This document shows, piece after piece, positions 44,789-53,417 of a DNA stretch of 64,000 nt; position 1 is the stretch's first letter, and each line of letters begins with the position of its first letter. A model generated the notes under the pieces. The model worked only from the letters and a program-made list of their open reading frames with translations. It had not been told where the DNA came from and made no database searches. The DNA lies in NCBI GenBank assembly GCA_030147505.1, contig JASBVG010000025.1, forward strand, positions 1 to 64,000, given 5' to 3'. Origin of the DNA: Tardiphaga sp. (GTDB lineage Bacteria > Pseudomonadota > Alphaproteobacteria > Rhizobiales > Xanthobacteraceae). The translations under genes and the position numbers were made by a program.

Positions 44789-45406
44789 TCACTTCGCGAG
44801 TTCCTTCAGACCCAGACGAATGAGCATCGCCGTCTCGGCATTCTCGCCTGCACTGCGCGATGCAGATGCGACCGCGGCTGCCGCTTGCGGCTGGCCGTAG
44901 CCGAGATTGACGAGCGCGGAAATGGCATCGCTGACGGCGCGCGGCGCATTGTCGTCGGCGACGGCGCCGGCGAGTTGCGCGACGACGGGATCGACCGACG
45001 CGAAGGCCGGAGCCTTGTCTTTCAACTCACTCACGATGCGTTCGGCGACTTTCGGGCCGACACCCGGCGTGCGCGCCACCGCAGCCTTGTCCCGCAGCGC
45101 GATGGCATTGGCGAGGTCGGCCGGCGGCAAGGTGGAGAGCACCGCGAGCGCAACCTTCGCGCCGACGCCCTGCACCGTCTGCAGCAGGCGAAACCATTCG
45201 CGCTCCATGTCGGAGCGGAAGCCGAACAGCTTGATCTGATCCTCGCGGACATAGGTTTCGATCGACAGCACCGCAGCTTCGCCGGCCTGCGGCAAAGCCT
45301 GCAGCGTACGCGCCGAGCAATGCACCTGATAGCCGACGCCCTGCACGTCGAGGATCACATAGTCCTCGCCATAGGAATCGATGAGACCCTTGAGCTTGCC
45401 GATCAC
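44789..45406 (-). CDS. ruvA: Holliday junction DNA-binding protein RuvA
   Basis: 205-residue protein. N-terminal OB fold ([20 protein letters not shown]), tandem helix-hairpin-helix motifs ([16 protein letters not shown] and [16 protein letters not shown]), and the C-terminal domain III that contacts RuvB ([16 protein letters not shown]). It overlaps ruvC by 4 bp. Confidence 0.96.
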   Translation of the reverse strand: MIGKLKGLIDSYGEDYVILDVQGVGYQVHCSARTLQALPQAGEAAVLSIETYVREDQIKLFGFRSDMEREWFRLLQTVQGVGAKVALAVLSTLPPADLANAIALRDKAAVARTPGVGPKVAERIVSELKDKAPAFASVDPVVAQLAGAVADDNAPRAVSDAISALVNLGYGQPQAAAAVASASRSAGENAETAMLIRLGLKELAK

Positions 45407-45927
45407 GCCATCACCGCCTTGCGCAGCATCGCGCTGGCGCGATGATGCGCGTGCGTGATGGCGATCGCCAGCGCGTCGGCGGCGTCGGCGCGTTTGAACT
45501 CAGCTTTCGGCAGCAGGATCTTCAGCATCACCTGGATCTGGTTCTTGTCGGCATGACCGGCGCCGACCACCGTCTTCTTCACGAGGTTCGGCATGTATTC
45601 GGCGACCTCGATGCCGAACATCGCCGGCGACATCATGGCGATGCCGCGCGCCTGGCCGAGCTTCAGCGTCGCCGCGCCGTCCTTGTTCACGAAAGTCTGC
45701 TCAACTGCCGCCTCGGTCGGCTGGAATTCGTTGAGCACTTTGGTGAGGCCTTCATGGATACCGAGCAGGCGGCTCGCCAGCGGCAGCGTTTCCGGCGGCT
45801 CCACCGATCCGCAGGCGATGTAACTGAGCTTGTTGCCTTCAGTCTCGATCACGCCCCAGCCGGTGCGGCGCAGGCCGGGATCGATGCCGATGATGCGGAC
45901 AGGCATGCGAATCGAGGACACGGTCAT
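45403..45927 (-). CDS. ruvC: Holliday junction resolvase RuvC
   Basis: 174-residue RNase H-fold nuclease. The four acidic catalytic residues are visible in [27 protein letters not shown], and the C-terminal [15 protein letters not shown]. The start ATG 45927 has AAGG upstream; ATG 45906 is an alternative and the frame extending to 46149 is unsupported. First gene of ruvCAB-ybgC. A LexA-like GAAC-N7-AAAC element lies 28 bp upstream. Confidence 0.95.
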   Translation of the reverse strand: MTVSSIRMPVRIIGIDPGLRRTGWGVIETEGNKLSYIACGSVEPPETLPLASRLLGIHEGLTKVLNEFQPTEAAVEQTFVNKDGAATLKLGQARGIAMMSPAMFGIEVAEYMPNLVKKTVVGAGHADKNQIQVMLKILLPKAEFKRADAADALAIAITHAHHRASAMLRKAVMA

Positions 45928-45954
45928 GTCGCCTTGATAGCGCCGGGGCAAAGC

Positions 45955-45969
45955 GAACGAAACAAAAAC
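45955..45969 (-). promoter_or_regulatory. Imperfect LexA box upstream of ruvC
   Basis: GAAC (45955-45958), seven bases, AAAC (45966-45969). Alphaproteobacterial LexA recognises GAAC-N7-GAAC direct repeats; this has one mismatch. Its position 28 bp before the ruvC start fits SOS control. Confidence 0.35.
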
Positions 45970-46054
45970 GCGGGCGCCTGTGGCATCTGTCCCCTTGTGG
46001 TTACGCACGGATACGCGATCTCGCCACGCCGGAGCGTCCGAGGTGTGAGCAGTT

Positions 46055-46169
46055 CTCCCCTCGAAACATGAGGGGAGGCGGCACGCCGTAAAGCGCACTT
46101 GGTGGTGACTGACGCAATCCGTTTCGCTGGATCGCCAGCGAAACCGCAATTGCGCAACGCCTTACGGCG
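46055..46169. repeat. Nested inverted repeats, candidate structured RNA or dispersed repeat
   Basis: Three stems: CTCCCCTC / GAGGGGAG (46055-46077); CGCCGTAA / TTACGGCG (46084-46091 with 46162-46169), enclosing TTTCGCTGG-ATCG-CCAGCGAAA (46122-46143), a 9-bp stem with a 4-nt loop and flanks (GCAATCCG / CCGCAATTGC) that pair partly. Such ordered pairing over 115 bp suggests a mobile palindromic element or a folded transcript. Confidence 0.45.
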
Positions 46170-46514
46170 CGCCACCGCGACGTCTTATTGGCCGAAGGAC
46201 CGTTCTTCCGGGTACTGGGCGCATCCCACTGGATGCCATCCGACAGGTTTCCCTGCCTTCGCCCGCACCACGTCCAGCCGCGCTAGCGGCAGACCCCCGT
46301 AGTGGGGCCGGACGGTTACCCCCGACCACCCGAGTACGAAGGTTACGTCCACCTTCGTCCGCAGGCGCCGCATCTCCTTCCGCTCCAAGACGCCTCATGA
46401 AGCGCCCCCTCGCGAAAAAAGACGAGCGGGAAGATGACGAAGGAAAGGAATTTTGTCAAGAACGAAAAGGGAACACCAAGTCACACCGCGCGACTTTTCA
46501 GCTGCTGTATTGCT

Positions 46515-47372
46515 TCAGGCTACCACGGCCAGTCGCTGTTTAGCGTCTAGCCACTCTGCTGAATGCCACGACTTGAAAAAGACGGCGCAGACTCTCTGGC
46601 CATTCACGAACAAATTGCTCGGCAAGCCAACACCGCAAAGATCATCCACATGACCTAATAGCGCTAAAGCAAAAACATCCTCAATTTGAAAATCGGTACT
46701 CTTATTTTTATTGTCGGCTCCAAGATTCGTCGAGCAATGAATGATTTTTTGCCGAAACTCCTCAGCGATCACATCCTTCTCGATCACCCCCACCGACTTA
46801 AGAAAATTCAATACTACAATATTGCCCTCGCGTTCGACCTTTCTAAAATCGCTGCGCTTACCACCCTGCATTTCATGATAGTTGGCGTGGCTCTCATACC
46901 AAGAGAACATTCGCGACCAATGCCCGATGCGGCACCACCATATGAACCTGGTAGCAGTTCTTTCGTTGAACTCGTCGCTTTCCAAGAGCCCTATTGTCAT
47001 CGTCTTCTTTGAAGTAGTCGATAAGCTCCAAAGCGAGAAGCGTTCGTTAGGAGCAAACGCGTAAACTAGTCCAGTAAGGTCATCAAAAACGCAGACTAAA
47101 ATCGGATCTGCTTGGCTAACCCATCTGCGTAAATGATCGACGTTCAATCTAATTTTTCGAACCCCATCGGGTCCAACCTTTAAGGCCGTCCCTTTCACTT
47201 GTACTAGCAACCTAAAATCGTCCGCAAACCCATTCAGATGGGTTTGAACCAGAAGATCTTCGCCATAGTCATTCCGAATAGACTCGGTGAGTGCACCAGC
47301 ACGATTGAGAATCGACGACGTCGCCAGCACAGCTCGCTCGGCAAGAATATGAGTTTGGGGAATCTTCGTCAC
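46515..47372 (-). CDS. DUF4365 domain-containing protein, probably horizontally acquired
   Basis: 285-residue protein. The N-terminal half matches the DUF4365 pattern: AERAVLATSSILNRAGALTE, NDYGEDLLVQTHLNG, and LLVQVKGTALKVG, i.e. an Asp followed by a Q-x-K as in PD-(D/E)xK nuclease-like folds. The rest is not recognised. A GTG start at 47372 is read, with a poor ribosome-binding site. Base composition is close to 45-50 percent GC against above 60 in the neighbours, and codons are AT-rich, so recent transfer is likely. It stands alone between ruvC and glpK without an integrase. DUF4365 proteins are found in defence-type contexts; a nuclease role here is inference. Confidence 0.7.
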   Translation of the reverse strand: MTKIPQTHILAERAVLATSSILNRAGALTESIRNDYGEDLLVQTHLNGFADDFRLLVQVKGTALKVGPDGVRKIRLNVDHLRRWVSQADPILVCVFDDLTGLVYAFAPNERFSLWSLSTTSKKTMTIGLLESDEFNERTATRFIWWCRIGHWSRMFSWYESHANYHEMQGGKRSDFRKVEREGNIVVLNFLKSVGVIEKDVIAEEFRQKIIHCSTNLGADNKNKSTDFQIEDVFALALLGHVDDLCGVGLPSNLFVNGQRVCAVFFKSWHSAEWLDAKQRLAVVA

Positions 47373-47530
47373 AGAGCCCGCTTCAGTCCAACTACCGGAC
47401 GCTTCTCACATAGAACATCAACTCAGGAATCTCGCTACGTCATTGACTTCAACAAAAGCGACTATGTGAGTTTGTGGATCGCCAATCAATATTCTTCTGG
47501 ATACTGAACAACCGCCCGCTCGGCGGTATG

Positions 47531-49030
47531 TCACCCCTGCCCTGGATCGCTCGCCAGCACGCCTTTCACGGCCTGCGCCCAGCCCCTCAGTTTACGCGTC
47601 CGCGTCTCTTCACTCATGGCCGGCTTGAAGCGACGTTCGAGGCGCCAATTGTCGGCGAACTTTGCTGGCTCGGGGAAGACACCGGCCATGAGGCCGGCGA
47701 GATAGGCGGCGCCGAGTGCCGTCGTCTCCTGGATCATCGGACGATCCACCGGCGCATCGAGCAGATCCGCGAGACGTTGCATGGTCCAGTCCGAGGCGGT
47801 CATGCCGCCATCGACGCGCAGCACCACCGTGGCGGCTGACACATCCGGCCAGTCGGCGCGCATGGCGGCGTAGAGATCACGGGTCTGGTAGCAAACGCTT
47901 TCCAGCGCAGCATGCGCGAGTTCAGCGGGACCCGTGTTACGCGTGAGACCGAACAGCGCGCCGCGCACATCGGGATTCCAGTAGGGCGCGCCAAGGCCGA
48001 CAAAGGCCGGCACCAGATAGACCGATTGCGATGAATCGTTCTTGTCCGCGAGCGGGCCGCTTTCGGCAGCGCTCTTGATGATGCCGAGCCCGTCGCGCAG
48101 CCACTGCACCGCCGAGCCGGCGACAAAGATCGAGCCTTCGAGCGCATAGGTTCGAACGCCATTCAACTGATAGGCCACCGTAGTGAGCAGCTTGTGCTTC
48201 GACACCACCGGCGTGGTGCCGGTGTTGAGCAGCGCGAAGCAGCCGGTGCCGTAGGTGGACTTGATCATGCCCGGCGCAAAGCACGCCTGCCCGATCGTCG
48301 CGGCCTGCTGATCGCCGGCGATCCCTCCGATCACGATGTTGCCGCCGAACAGATCGGTCGAGCCGAAATCGGACGACGAATCCTGCACCTTCGGCAGCAT
48401 CGCTGATGGTACGCGGAGCAGCTTCAAAAGCTCATCGTCCCACTCGCCGGTGTGAATGTTGAACAGCAGCGTGCGCGAGGCATTGGTGGCGTCGGTGGCG
48501 TGGACTTTTCCACCGGTGAGACGCCAGAGCAGATAGCAATCCACCGTGCCGAACATCAGTTCGCCGCGCTCGGCGCGGGCGCGCGCCTCCGGGACGTGAT
48601 CGAGAATCCACGCCACCTTGGTGCCGGAGAAATAGGGATCGATGATCAGGCCGGTACGTTCGGTGATGAAGGGCTCATGCCCGTCGGCCTTCATCTGCGC
48701 GCAGATCTCGGCCGTGCGGCGATCCTGCCAGACGATGGCCCGATGCACCGCCTGGCCGGTGATGCGATCCCAGACCACGGTCGTCTCGCGCTGATTGGTG
48801 ATGCCGATGGCGGCGATGTCCTTCGCGCTCACATTTGCCCTGGCCATGGCGTCGCGACAGACCGACAGCGTCGACGTCCAGATGTCCTCGGGCTCGTGCT
48901 CGACCCAACCGGAGGCCGGGAAATGCTGCGGGAATTCCTGCTGCGCGACCGCCGAGATCGTAAGGTCCGCCGCAAAAATCATCGCGCGCGACGAGGTGGT
49001 GCCCTGATCGATGGCCATCACGAATGACAT
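47531..49030 (-). CDS. glpK: Glycerol kinase GlpK
   Basis: 499-residue FGGY-family kinase that phosphorylates glycerol to glycerol 3-phosphate in the cytoplasm. N-terminal [16 protein letters not shown], substrate-binding region [25 protein letters not shown], the [17 protein letters not shown] block and the C-terminal FGGY signature region [20 protein letters not shown]. No glpF, glpD or glpR is adjacent, so it is a solitary gene here. Ribosome-binding site GGAAG. Confidence 0.95.
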   Translation of the reverse strand: MSFVMAIDQGTTSSRAMIFAADLTISAVAQQEFPQHFPASGWVEHEPEDIWTSTLSVCRDAMARANVSAKDIAAIGITNQRETTVVWDRITGQAVHRAIVWQDRRTAEICAQMKADGHEPFITERTGLIIDPYFSGTKVAWILDHVPEARARAERGELMFGTVDCYLLWRLTGGKVHATDATNASRTLLFNIHTGEWDDELLKLLRVPSAMLPKVQDSSSDFGSTDLFGGNIVIGGIAGDQQAATIGQACFAPGMIKSTYGTGCFALLNTGTTPVVSKHKLLTTVAYQLNGVRTYALEGSIFVAGSAVQWLRDGLGIIKSAAESGPLADKNDSSQSVYLVPAFVGLGAPYWNPDVRGALFGLTRNTGPAELAHAALESVCYQTRDLYAAMRADWPDVSAATVVLRVDGGMTASDWTMQRLADLLDAPVDRPMIQETTALGAAYLAGLMAGVFPEPAKFADNWRLERRFKPAMSEETRTRKLRGWAQAVKGVLASDPGQG

Positions 49031-49120
49031 GGGTGCTTCTTCCCGGGTGGTTGATTTGTTACGCGGGCAGGCAACCGGATCGGGGGGAGAAGGTCAAGTC
49101 GGTGATGTGGCGCTTATGAC

Positions 49121-49222
49121 TGTCATCGCCCGGCTTGACGAGGCGATCCAGTAAACTCAGGCCATTCGGTGTTTACTGGGTCACCCGGTCCTAGCGCGCA
49201 ATTGCGCGCACGGCCGGGTGAC
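49121..49222. repeat. Palindromic intergenic repeat (REP-like)
   Basis: Two arms with nested pairing: CCAGTAAAC (49148-49156) with GTTTACTGG (49171-49179), and GTCACCCGG (49180-49188) with CCGGGTGAC (49214-49222). The left flank GTCATCGCCCGGCTTGACGA resembles the element at 50556-50631. It fills the glpK upstream region, next to the FAD oxidoreductase stop, where it may also end transcription. Confidence 0.75.
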
Positions 49223-49233
49223 GACAAGTGAGT

Positions 49234-50436
49234 TCAGATCGCCGGCACGCTCATCACGATCAGCGCACATCCCACCAGCGCGAGTTCGCCCGGCAGCGTC
49301 TGGCGGGCACGGCGCACGACCCCCTCGCCGAGACGACCGAAGAAACGGATCCAGCGCTGCATGCGCCAGTAAAGCGAATTCTCCAGCGTCACCGCACGCA
49401 GCGTAAAGGCCTTGCCCTTGGCCCAGGCATCGCATTCCAGCTTGAGCGGATCGGCGTAATATTGCGCGATCTTCGCCGCGCCCATGCCGGGAGTCGCGAG
49501 CCAGTCAGGGATGTAGACACTGCAGAGCTGCGCGACATCGGTGAAGACCTTGTCGGTGCCGCAGCCGCTGCCGGGGCACGGCGAGGCGAAGGCATCGCCG
49601 ACCAGCACGATGCCGGGCTGCACCACATTGTCGCTCTCATAGAGATCGATCGGGCGGATCTTGATGTCGCCCGAGATCGTGTAGTCGCCGATCAGGCGGC
49701 GCAGTTTCGGCAGGCACTGATCCAGCGCTGCTTCCGGCGTTCGGCGCATGGCGCGCACCCACGGATCGTCCGTCTCGCGATAGACGAACAGATTGCCGCG
49801 CATGGTGTCGCCAATGGGAAACAGCGTGAGATAGGCGGTGCGATGGCGCGTCGCTTCGGCGAAATAAGTGAGCGCGGGGAATTCGAACTTTTCGCGATCC
49901 TTCGGCGCGATGTCGAAACCGACCGAGATGGAATGGCACGCCGAAATGACGGGACGGCCGATCTTCAATTGATCGCGCAGGCCCACGCTGGCGCCATTCG
50001 CCAGCACGACGAGGCGCGCGGAGATGTCCTCGCCATTGGAGAGGCCGATGGTCTGACGATCGTCCGAGGTGCGGATCGATACGGCCTTGGCATGGATGGT
50101 CTCGACCGACGACGGGATCTCGCCGCGCACGGTGTTGACCAGCGTCTCGTAGAGGAAGCCGTGCTGCTCACTCGGGCGCTTGTCGATGACGCGGCCGAAG
50201 CGTGCGAGCCAGATTTCCTCGTCGTGGGTGGCGGCATTCAGTACGGCGTCGTGCAGGCCGGTTCTGGTCAGACGATCGATCTGTTGCTGGCCGCCGATCT
50301 TCTCGCAGCGAAGCTCCGGCGGATGCTGGCGATGCGGCTCGATCAGAATCGCGGACACGCCCGCGCGGCCGAGCATCGCTGCCGCGGCCGAGCCTGCAAG
50401 GCCCCCACCAATGATCGCGATATCCGTCTGCCGCAC
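49234..50436 (-). CDS. FAD-dependent monooxygenase/oxidoreductase (PHBH-like fold)
   Basis: 400-residue flavoprotein. N-terminal dinucleotide fold DIAIIGGGLAGSAAAAMLGR, a second conserved RLVVLANGASVGLRDQL block near residue 150, and the FAD-ribityl region GIVLVGDAFASPCPGSGCGT near 290. The C-terminus ends in a hydrophobic stretch (LPGELALVGCALIVMSVPAI) that could anchor it to the membrane. Start chosen as GTG 50436 because GGAGAATTCC precedes it; ATG 50466 is an alternative. Substrate unknown; members act on aromatics, isoprenoids or fatty acids. Confidence 0.75.
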   Translation of the reverse strand: MRQTDIAIIGGGLAGSAAAAMLGRAGVSAILIEPHRQHPPELRCEKIGGQQQIDRLTRTGLHDAVLNAATHDEEIWLARFGRVIDKRPSEQHGFLYETLVNTVRGEIPSSVETIHAKAVSIRTSDDRQTIGLSNGEDISARLVVLANGASVGLRDQLKIGRPVISACHSISVGFDIAPKDREKFEFPALTYFAEATRHRTAYLTLFPIGDTMRGNLFVYRETDDPWVRAMRRTPEAALDQCLPKLRRLIGDYTISGDIKIRPIDLYESDNVVQPGIVLVGDAFASPCPGSGCGTDKVFTDVAQLCSVYIPDWLATPGMGAAKIAQYYADPLKLECDAWAKGKAFTLRAVTLENSLYWRMQRWIRFFGRLGEGVVRRARQTLPGELALVGCALIVMSVPAI

Positions 50437-50555
50437 CGGAATTCTCCGTCTGCGACATCCGTGCACCCGAAATCTTAAAAATCGGGAAAGGATTGTGGTG
50501 GGTGGTGAAGAGGTACCGCGGTAGATTTGTTTCGGGAGGTTTCGCCATCTTCGCC

Positions 50556-50631
50556 GTCATGGCCGGGCTTGATCCGGCCATCCACCTTTACGCGTTGCAA
50601 GATGGATGCCCGGCACACGGCCGGGCATGAC
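50556..50631. repeat. Palindromic intergenic repeat (REP-like)
   Basis: GTCATGGCCGGGCTTGATCC on the left mirrors GATGGATGCCCGGCACACGG then CCGGGCATGAC on the right: two imperfect complementary arms of about 30 bp. Same family as 49121-49222. It lies between the FAD oxidoreductase and SDR genes. Confidence 0.75.
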
Positions 50632-50649
50632 GTGGCGAAAAGTGAGGCG

Positions 50650-51420
50650 TTACACCGAGGCCGTGGTGACGCCGCCATCGATAACGATGGTCTGGCCGGT
50701 CATGAAGGTCGATGAATCCGAGCCGAGATAGGCGACGGCGCCCGCGATCTCATGCGGCTCGCCGATCCGGCGCAGCGGCGTGGTCGCGGTGCGGCGCTTG
50801 AGATTGGCTTCGTCTTCCCACAGCGCTTTCGCAAAGTCGGTCTTCACCAGACCCGGCGCGATGCAATTGACGCGCACGCCCTTCGGGCCCCATTCGCCGG
50901 CGAGGCTGCGGCACAGCGCGAAGTCCGCCGCTTTGGAAATGCCGTAGGCGCCGATCACCGTGGAGCCGCGCAGGCCGCCGATCGAAGAGATGATCACCAC
51001 CGAACCCTTGCCGCGTTCGGCCATGGCCGGGATTGCCCGGGCGCAGAGCCAGATATTGCTCTTCACATTGGAGCCCATGATCTTGTCGAAAGCTTCATCG
51101 GTGATGTCGAGCAGCGGGCCGTAATAGGGATTCACCGCGGCATTGCAGACGAGGATGTCGATCGGGCCGTAATGCTTCACCGTGCCGTCGATCAGCGCAT
51201 CGACCTCGGATTTGCGCGCGATGTTGCAGGGAATGACATGGGCATCGCCGCCATTCTTGCGGATGCCTTCGGCAACTTCCTCACAGGCATCGGCCTTGCG
51301 GCTGGAGATGACGACCCGGGCGCCGAGCTGCGCCAGCAATTCCGCCGACGCACGGCCAATGCCGCGGCTGGAGCCGGTGATGACGGCAACCTTGCCGGTG
51401 AGGTCGAATGGATTTTTCAC
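50650..51420 (-). CDS. Short-chain dehydrogenase/reductase (SDR) family oxidoreductase
   Basis: 256-residue classical SDR. Cofactor motif TGSSRGIGRASAELLA near residue 16, NAAVNPYYGP near 93, catalytic Ser in VIISSIGG, catalytic YxxxK in GAYGISKAADFAL, and the C-terminal SSTFMTGQTIVIDGGV. Arg and Lys after the first motif suggest NADP(H). The start is a GTG at 51420 with GGAGG upstream. Substrate unknown; the sequence type is common in fatty or steroid-type metabolism. Confidence 0.88.
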   Translation of the reverse strand: MKNPFDLTGKVAVITGSSRGIGRASAELLAQLGARVVISSRKADACEEVAEGIRKNGGDAHVIPCNIARKSEVDALIDGTVKHYGPIDILVCNAAVNPYYGPLLDITDEAFDKIMGSNVKSNIWLCARAIPAMAERGKGSVVIISSIGGLRGSTVIGAYGISKAADFALCRSLAGEWGPKGVRVNCIAPGLVKTDFAKALWEDEANLKRRTATTPLRRIGEPHEIAGAVAYLGSDSSTFMTGQTIVIDGGVTTASV

Positions 51421-51587
51421 GGGGTGCTTCCTCCTGCTGGTTGTCGGCGATTTTTGTTGGAGGAGTCTGCGAGGTCAAGCGCGAGATCACAGGATGAGCC
51501 GCGCGCAGGCGTATTCGCGCCGTAGCGAAATCTTTCAATGCCGGAGCACGGAATGATGGGTTGCGCTACGGTCTATCCGTCTGCAGG

Positions 51588-52139
51588 TTACGATCTGCCA
51601 CTCGGCACGCGCGTGGCGATGTAATCCTTGCCCTTGGCCGTGAACGTCTCGCGGATGATGAAGCCGTCCGCCGGCGACATCGGGCCGATCGGCACCGGGC
51701 CGGTCGGCATGATCAGTGTGGCATTGCTGCCGACGAAGATGAGGAGATGACGTCTTTCTTCGAGCAGTTTTGCCGACCATGCGATCAGGCCATTCAGCAG
51801 CGGCTGCTTCTGCCATGCAGAGGGCGCGCCGGGATCGACCTGACCATAGATGAAGCCGGTGGTCGGATAGACCGAGAACACGATCTTGGAATGTTCGGGC
51901 TTCCAGGCCTCGGCCATCTCGAAGTCCTGCACCCAGACGCAATCGAAGGCACGGCATTGCTGCGGGCGGGTCTCGTAGATCTTGCAGCCGGCGCCGATGG
52001 CGCAGTGCTGACACCATTTGCCGGCCGGCTTCGGCACCTCGTCGATCCGGTAGACCTTGCAGCACATGGTGCAAGTTCCGCAGGCGCGGGTGGCGGCGGT
52101 TGTATCGGGCGAGACCTGCATGGTATCCGGGTGCGACAT
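51588..52139 (-). CDS. Cysteine-cluster (YkgJ-like) metal-binding protein
   Basis: 183-residue protein with an N-terminal Cys-rich cluster: ACGTCTMCCKVY, CQHCAIGAGCKIYETRP, then QCRAFDCVW. This spacing resembles the YkgJ / CxxCxxCC zinc- or iron-chelating domain. The C-terminal half is not recognised and contains no catalytic motif. ATG 52139 used; a longer frame to 52178 is possible and no strong ribosome-binding site separates them. Cytoplasmic, function unknown. Confidence 0.75.
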   Translation of the reverse strand: MSHPDTMQVSPDTTAATRACGTCTMCCKVYRIDEVPKPAGKWCQHCAIGAGCKIYETRPQQCRAFDCVWVQDFEMAEAWKPEHSKIVFSVYPTTGFIYGQVDPGAPSAWQKQPLLNGLIAWSAKLLEERRHLLIFVGSNATLIMPTGPVPIGPMSPADGFIIRETFTAKGKDYIATRVPSGRS

Positions 52140-52313
52140 TTTGACGAGATCTAAACCACCAAAGCGGGGCGCAGGCAACGAGCTCGATTGACAACCCGGT
52201 GATCGGCCGGGACATCCGCGGCTGCACGTGCTAAGAGCCGGCGCTCACCCCATATGGAACCGAGAACAATCCCCGGCCGCTTTGGCATGCGGGGGCTTTG
52301 CAGAGCGAAATCA

Positions 52314-52946
52314 TTGAGTTACGCGGTCAAAGAGATTTTCCTGACACTGCAGGGCGAAGGCGCCCATGCAGGCCGCGCCTCCGTGTTCTGCCGCTTTGTC
52401 GGCTGCAATCTCTGGACCGGCCGCGAGCAGGACCGCGCCGCTGCCGTCTGCCAGTTCTGCGACACCGATTTCGTCGGCATGGACGGCACACTGGGCGGCC
52501 GTTATGCGACCGCCGCGACGCTGGCGGACACCATTGCCGCACAATGGGTGGGTCCGAACGACAACCGCTATGTGGTGCTGACGGGCGGCGAGCCCTTGCT
52601 GCAGGTCGACGACGAATTGGTCACGGCTCTGCATGAGCGTGGCTTCGAGATTGGCGTCGAAACCAACGGCACCGTGGCGCCACCAGATGGCATCGACTGG
52701 ATCTGCGTCAGCCCCAAGGCGGGCGCCGATCTCGTCATCCAAGCCGGGCATGAGTTGAAACTGGTCTATCCGCAGGAAGCGGCGATGCCGGAGAAATTCG
52801 CGGGCCTCGCCTTCGAGCGATTCTCGCTGCAGCCGATGGACGGGCCGGACGCGATCAGCAATACCGCGCAAGCGGTGGATTACTGTCTAAAACACCCGCA
52901 ATGGCGGCTGAGCGTGCAGACGCACAAGACTTTAGGTATCAGGTAA
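52314..52946 (+). CDS. queE: 7-carboxy-7-deazaguanine synthase QueE
   Basis: 210-residue radical SAM enzyme of queuosine/7-deazaguanine synthesis that converts carboxytetrahydropterin to CDG. N-terminal YAVKEIFLTLQGEGAHAG; the cluster cysteines follow the C-x14-C-x2-C pattern from GCNLWTGRE to CQFCDTDF; VVLTGGEPLLQ binds SAM. The start is probably TTG 52314, which gives the usual family N-terminus; in-frame ATGs at 52254 and 52287 are alternatives. One base separates it from queD. queC and queF are not in the window. Confidence 0.9.
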   Translation: MSYAVKEIFLTLQGEGAHAGRASVFCRFVGCNLWTGREQDRAAAVCQFCDTDFVGMDGTLGGRYATAATLADTIAAQWVGPNDNRYVVLTGGEPLLQVDDELVTALHERGFEIGVETNGTVAPPDGIDWICVSPKAGADLVIQAGHELKLVYPQEAAMPEKFAGLAFERFSLQPMDGPDAISNTAQAVDYCLKHPQWRLSVQTHKTLGIR

Positions 52947-52947
52947 G

Positions 52948-53313
52948 ATGTGGGAACTTACAAAGTCGTTTCGCTTCGAGGCAGCGCATGCGCTGTCCTA
53001 TACGACGCTCGGCGAAGCGAGCCAGGAAATCCACGGCCATTCGTTCCGCGCCGAGATCACCATTCGCGGCGAGCCCGATCCCGTCACGGGAATGGTGATG
53101 GATCTCGGCCTGCTCGATCGCAGCCTCGACGATCTGCGGAAGACGCTGGACCACAAGTTCCTGAACAAGATCGAGGCGATCGGCATTCCGACGCTGGAAA
53201 ACCTGTCGCGCTATATCTGGGAGCGCGTCGCCGACAAGGGACCAGTGGTCCGCGTCGGCGTCTTCCGCGACAGCTGCAACGAGAGCTGCGTGTATTTCGG
53301 GCCGAAGAAGTAA
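52948..53313 (+). CDS. queD: 6-carboxytetrahydropterin synthase QueD, variant lacking the usual Cys
   Basis: 121-residue tunnelling-fold enzyme. Zinc ligands H14 (FEAAHAL), H29 and H31 (EIHGHSF) are present. The position of the catalytic Cys of C-x3-HGH-type QueD holds S25. The rest matches (GMVMDLGLLDRSLDDLRKTL, LDHKFLN, PTLENLSRYIW) and the C-terminus DSCNESCVYFGP carries the conserved Glu and two Cys. Coupled to queE. Probably an alphaproteobacterial QueD subtype; catalysis by another residue is inferred. Confidence 0.85.
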   Translation: MWELTKSFRFEAAHALSYTTLGEASQEIHGHSFRAEITIRGEPDPVTGMVMDLGLLDRSLDDLRKTLDHKFLNKIEAIGIPTLENLSRYIWERVADKGPVVRVGVFRDSCNESCVYFGPKK

Positions 53314-53322
53314 CACTCGGCC

Positions 53323-53408
53323 GTAGGGCGGATTAGCGAAGCGTAATCCGCCATTCCTTGCCACACGCAGTCGGCCGGCGGATTACGCCTTGGGCTAATC
53401 CAGCCTAC
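53323..53408. repeat. Intergenic palindromic repeat (GTAGGGCGGATTAGCG type)
   Basis: GTAGGGCGGATTAGCG...AATCCGCC on the left and GGCGGATTACGCC...AATCCAGCCTAC on the right form an 86-bp imperfect palindrome. This motif type is widely dispersed in proteobacterial genomes. It sits between convergent queD and the PaaI thioesterase gene and could act as a terminator for both. Confidence 0.75.
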
Positions 53409-53417
53409 GGCACAGCG

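Larger units (their letters stand above)
45928..46514. other. 587-bp intergenic region upstream of ruvC
   Basis: No gene is firmly supported. It holds the LexA-like site, a set of nested inverted repeats (46055-46169), and minus-strand open frames of 67-84 codons (for example 46388-46185) that lack ribosome-binding sites and have unusual Arg/Pro/Gly-rich composition. The right end (from about 46400) becomes AT-richer, leading into the DUF4365 gene. Confidence 0.5.

Noticed and set aside
45924..46398. Minus-strand small genes (67-84 codons) upstream of ruvC
   Set aside because: No ribosome-binding sites, no recognisable domains, biased composition, and the DNA is better explained by nested inverted repeats. 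A repeat-encoded peptide cannot be excluded.
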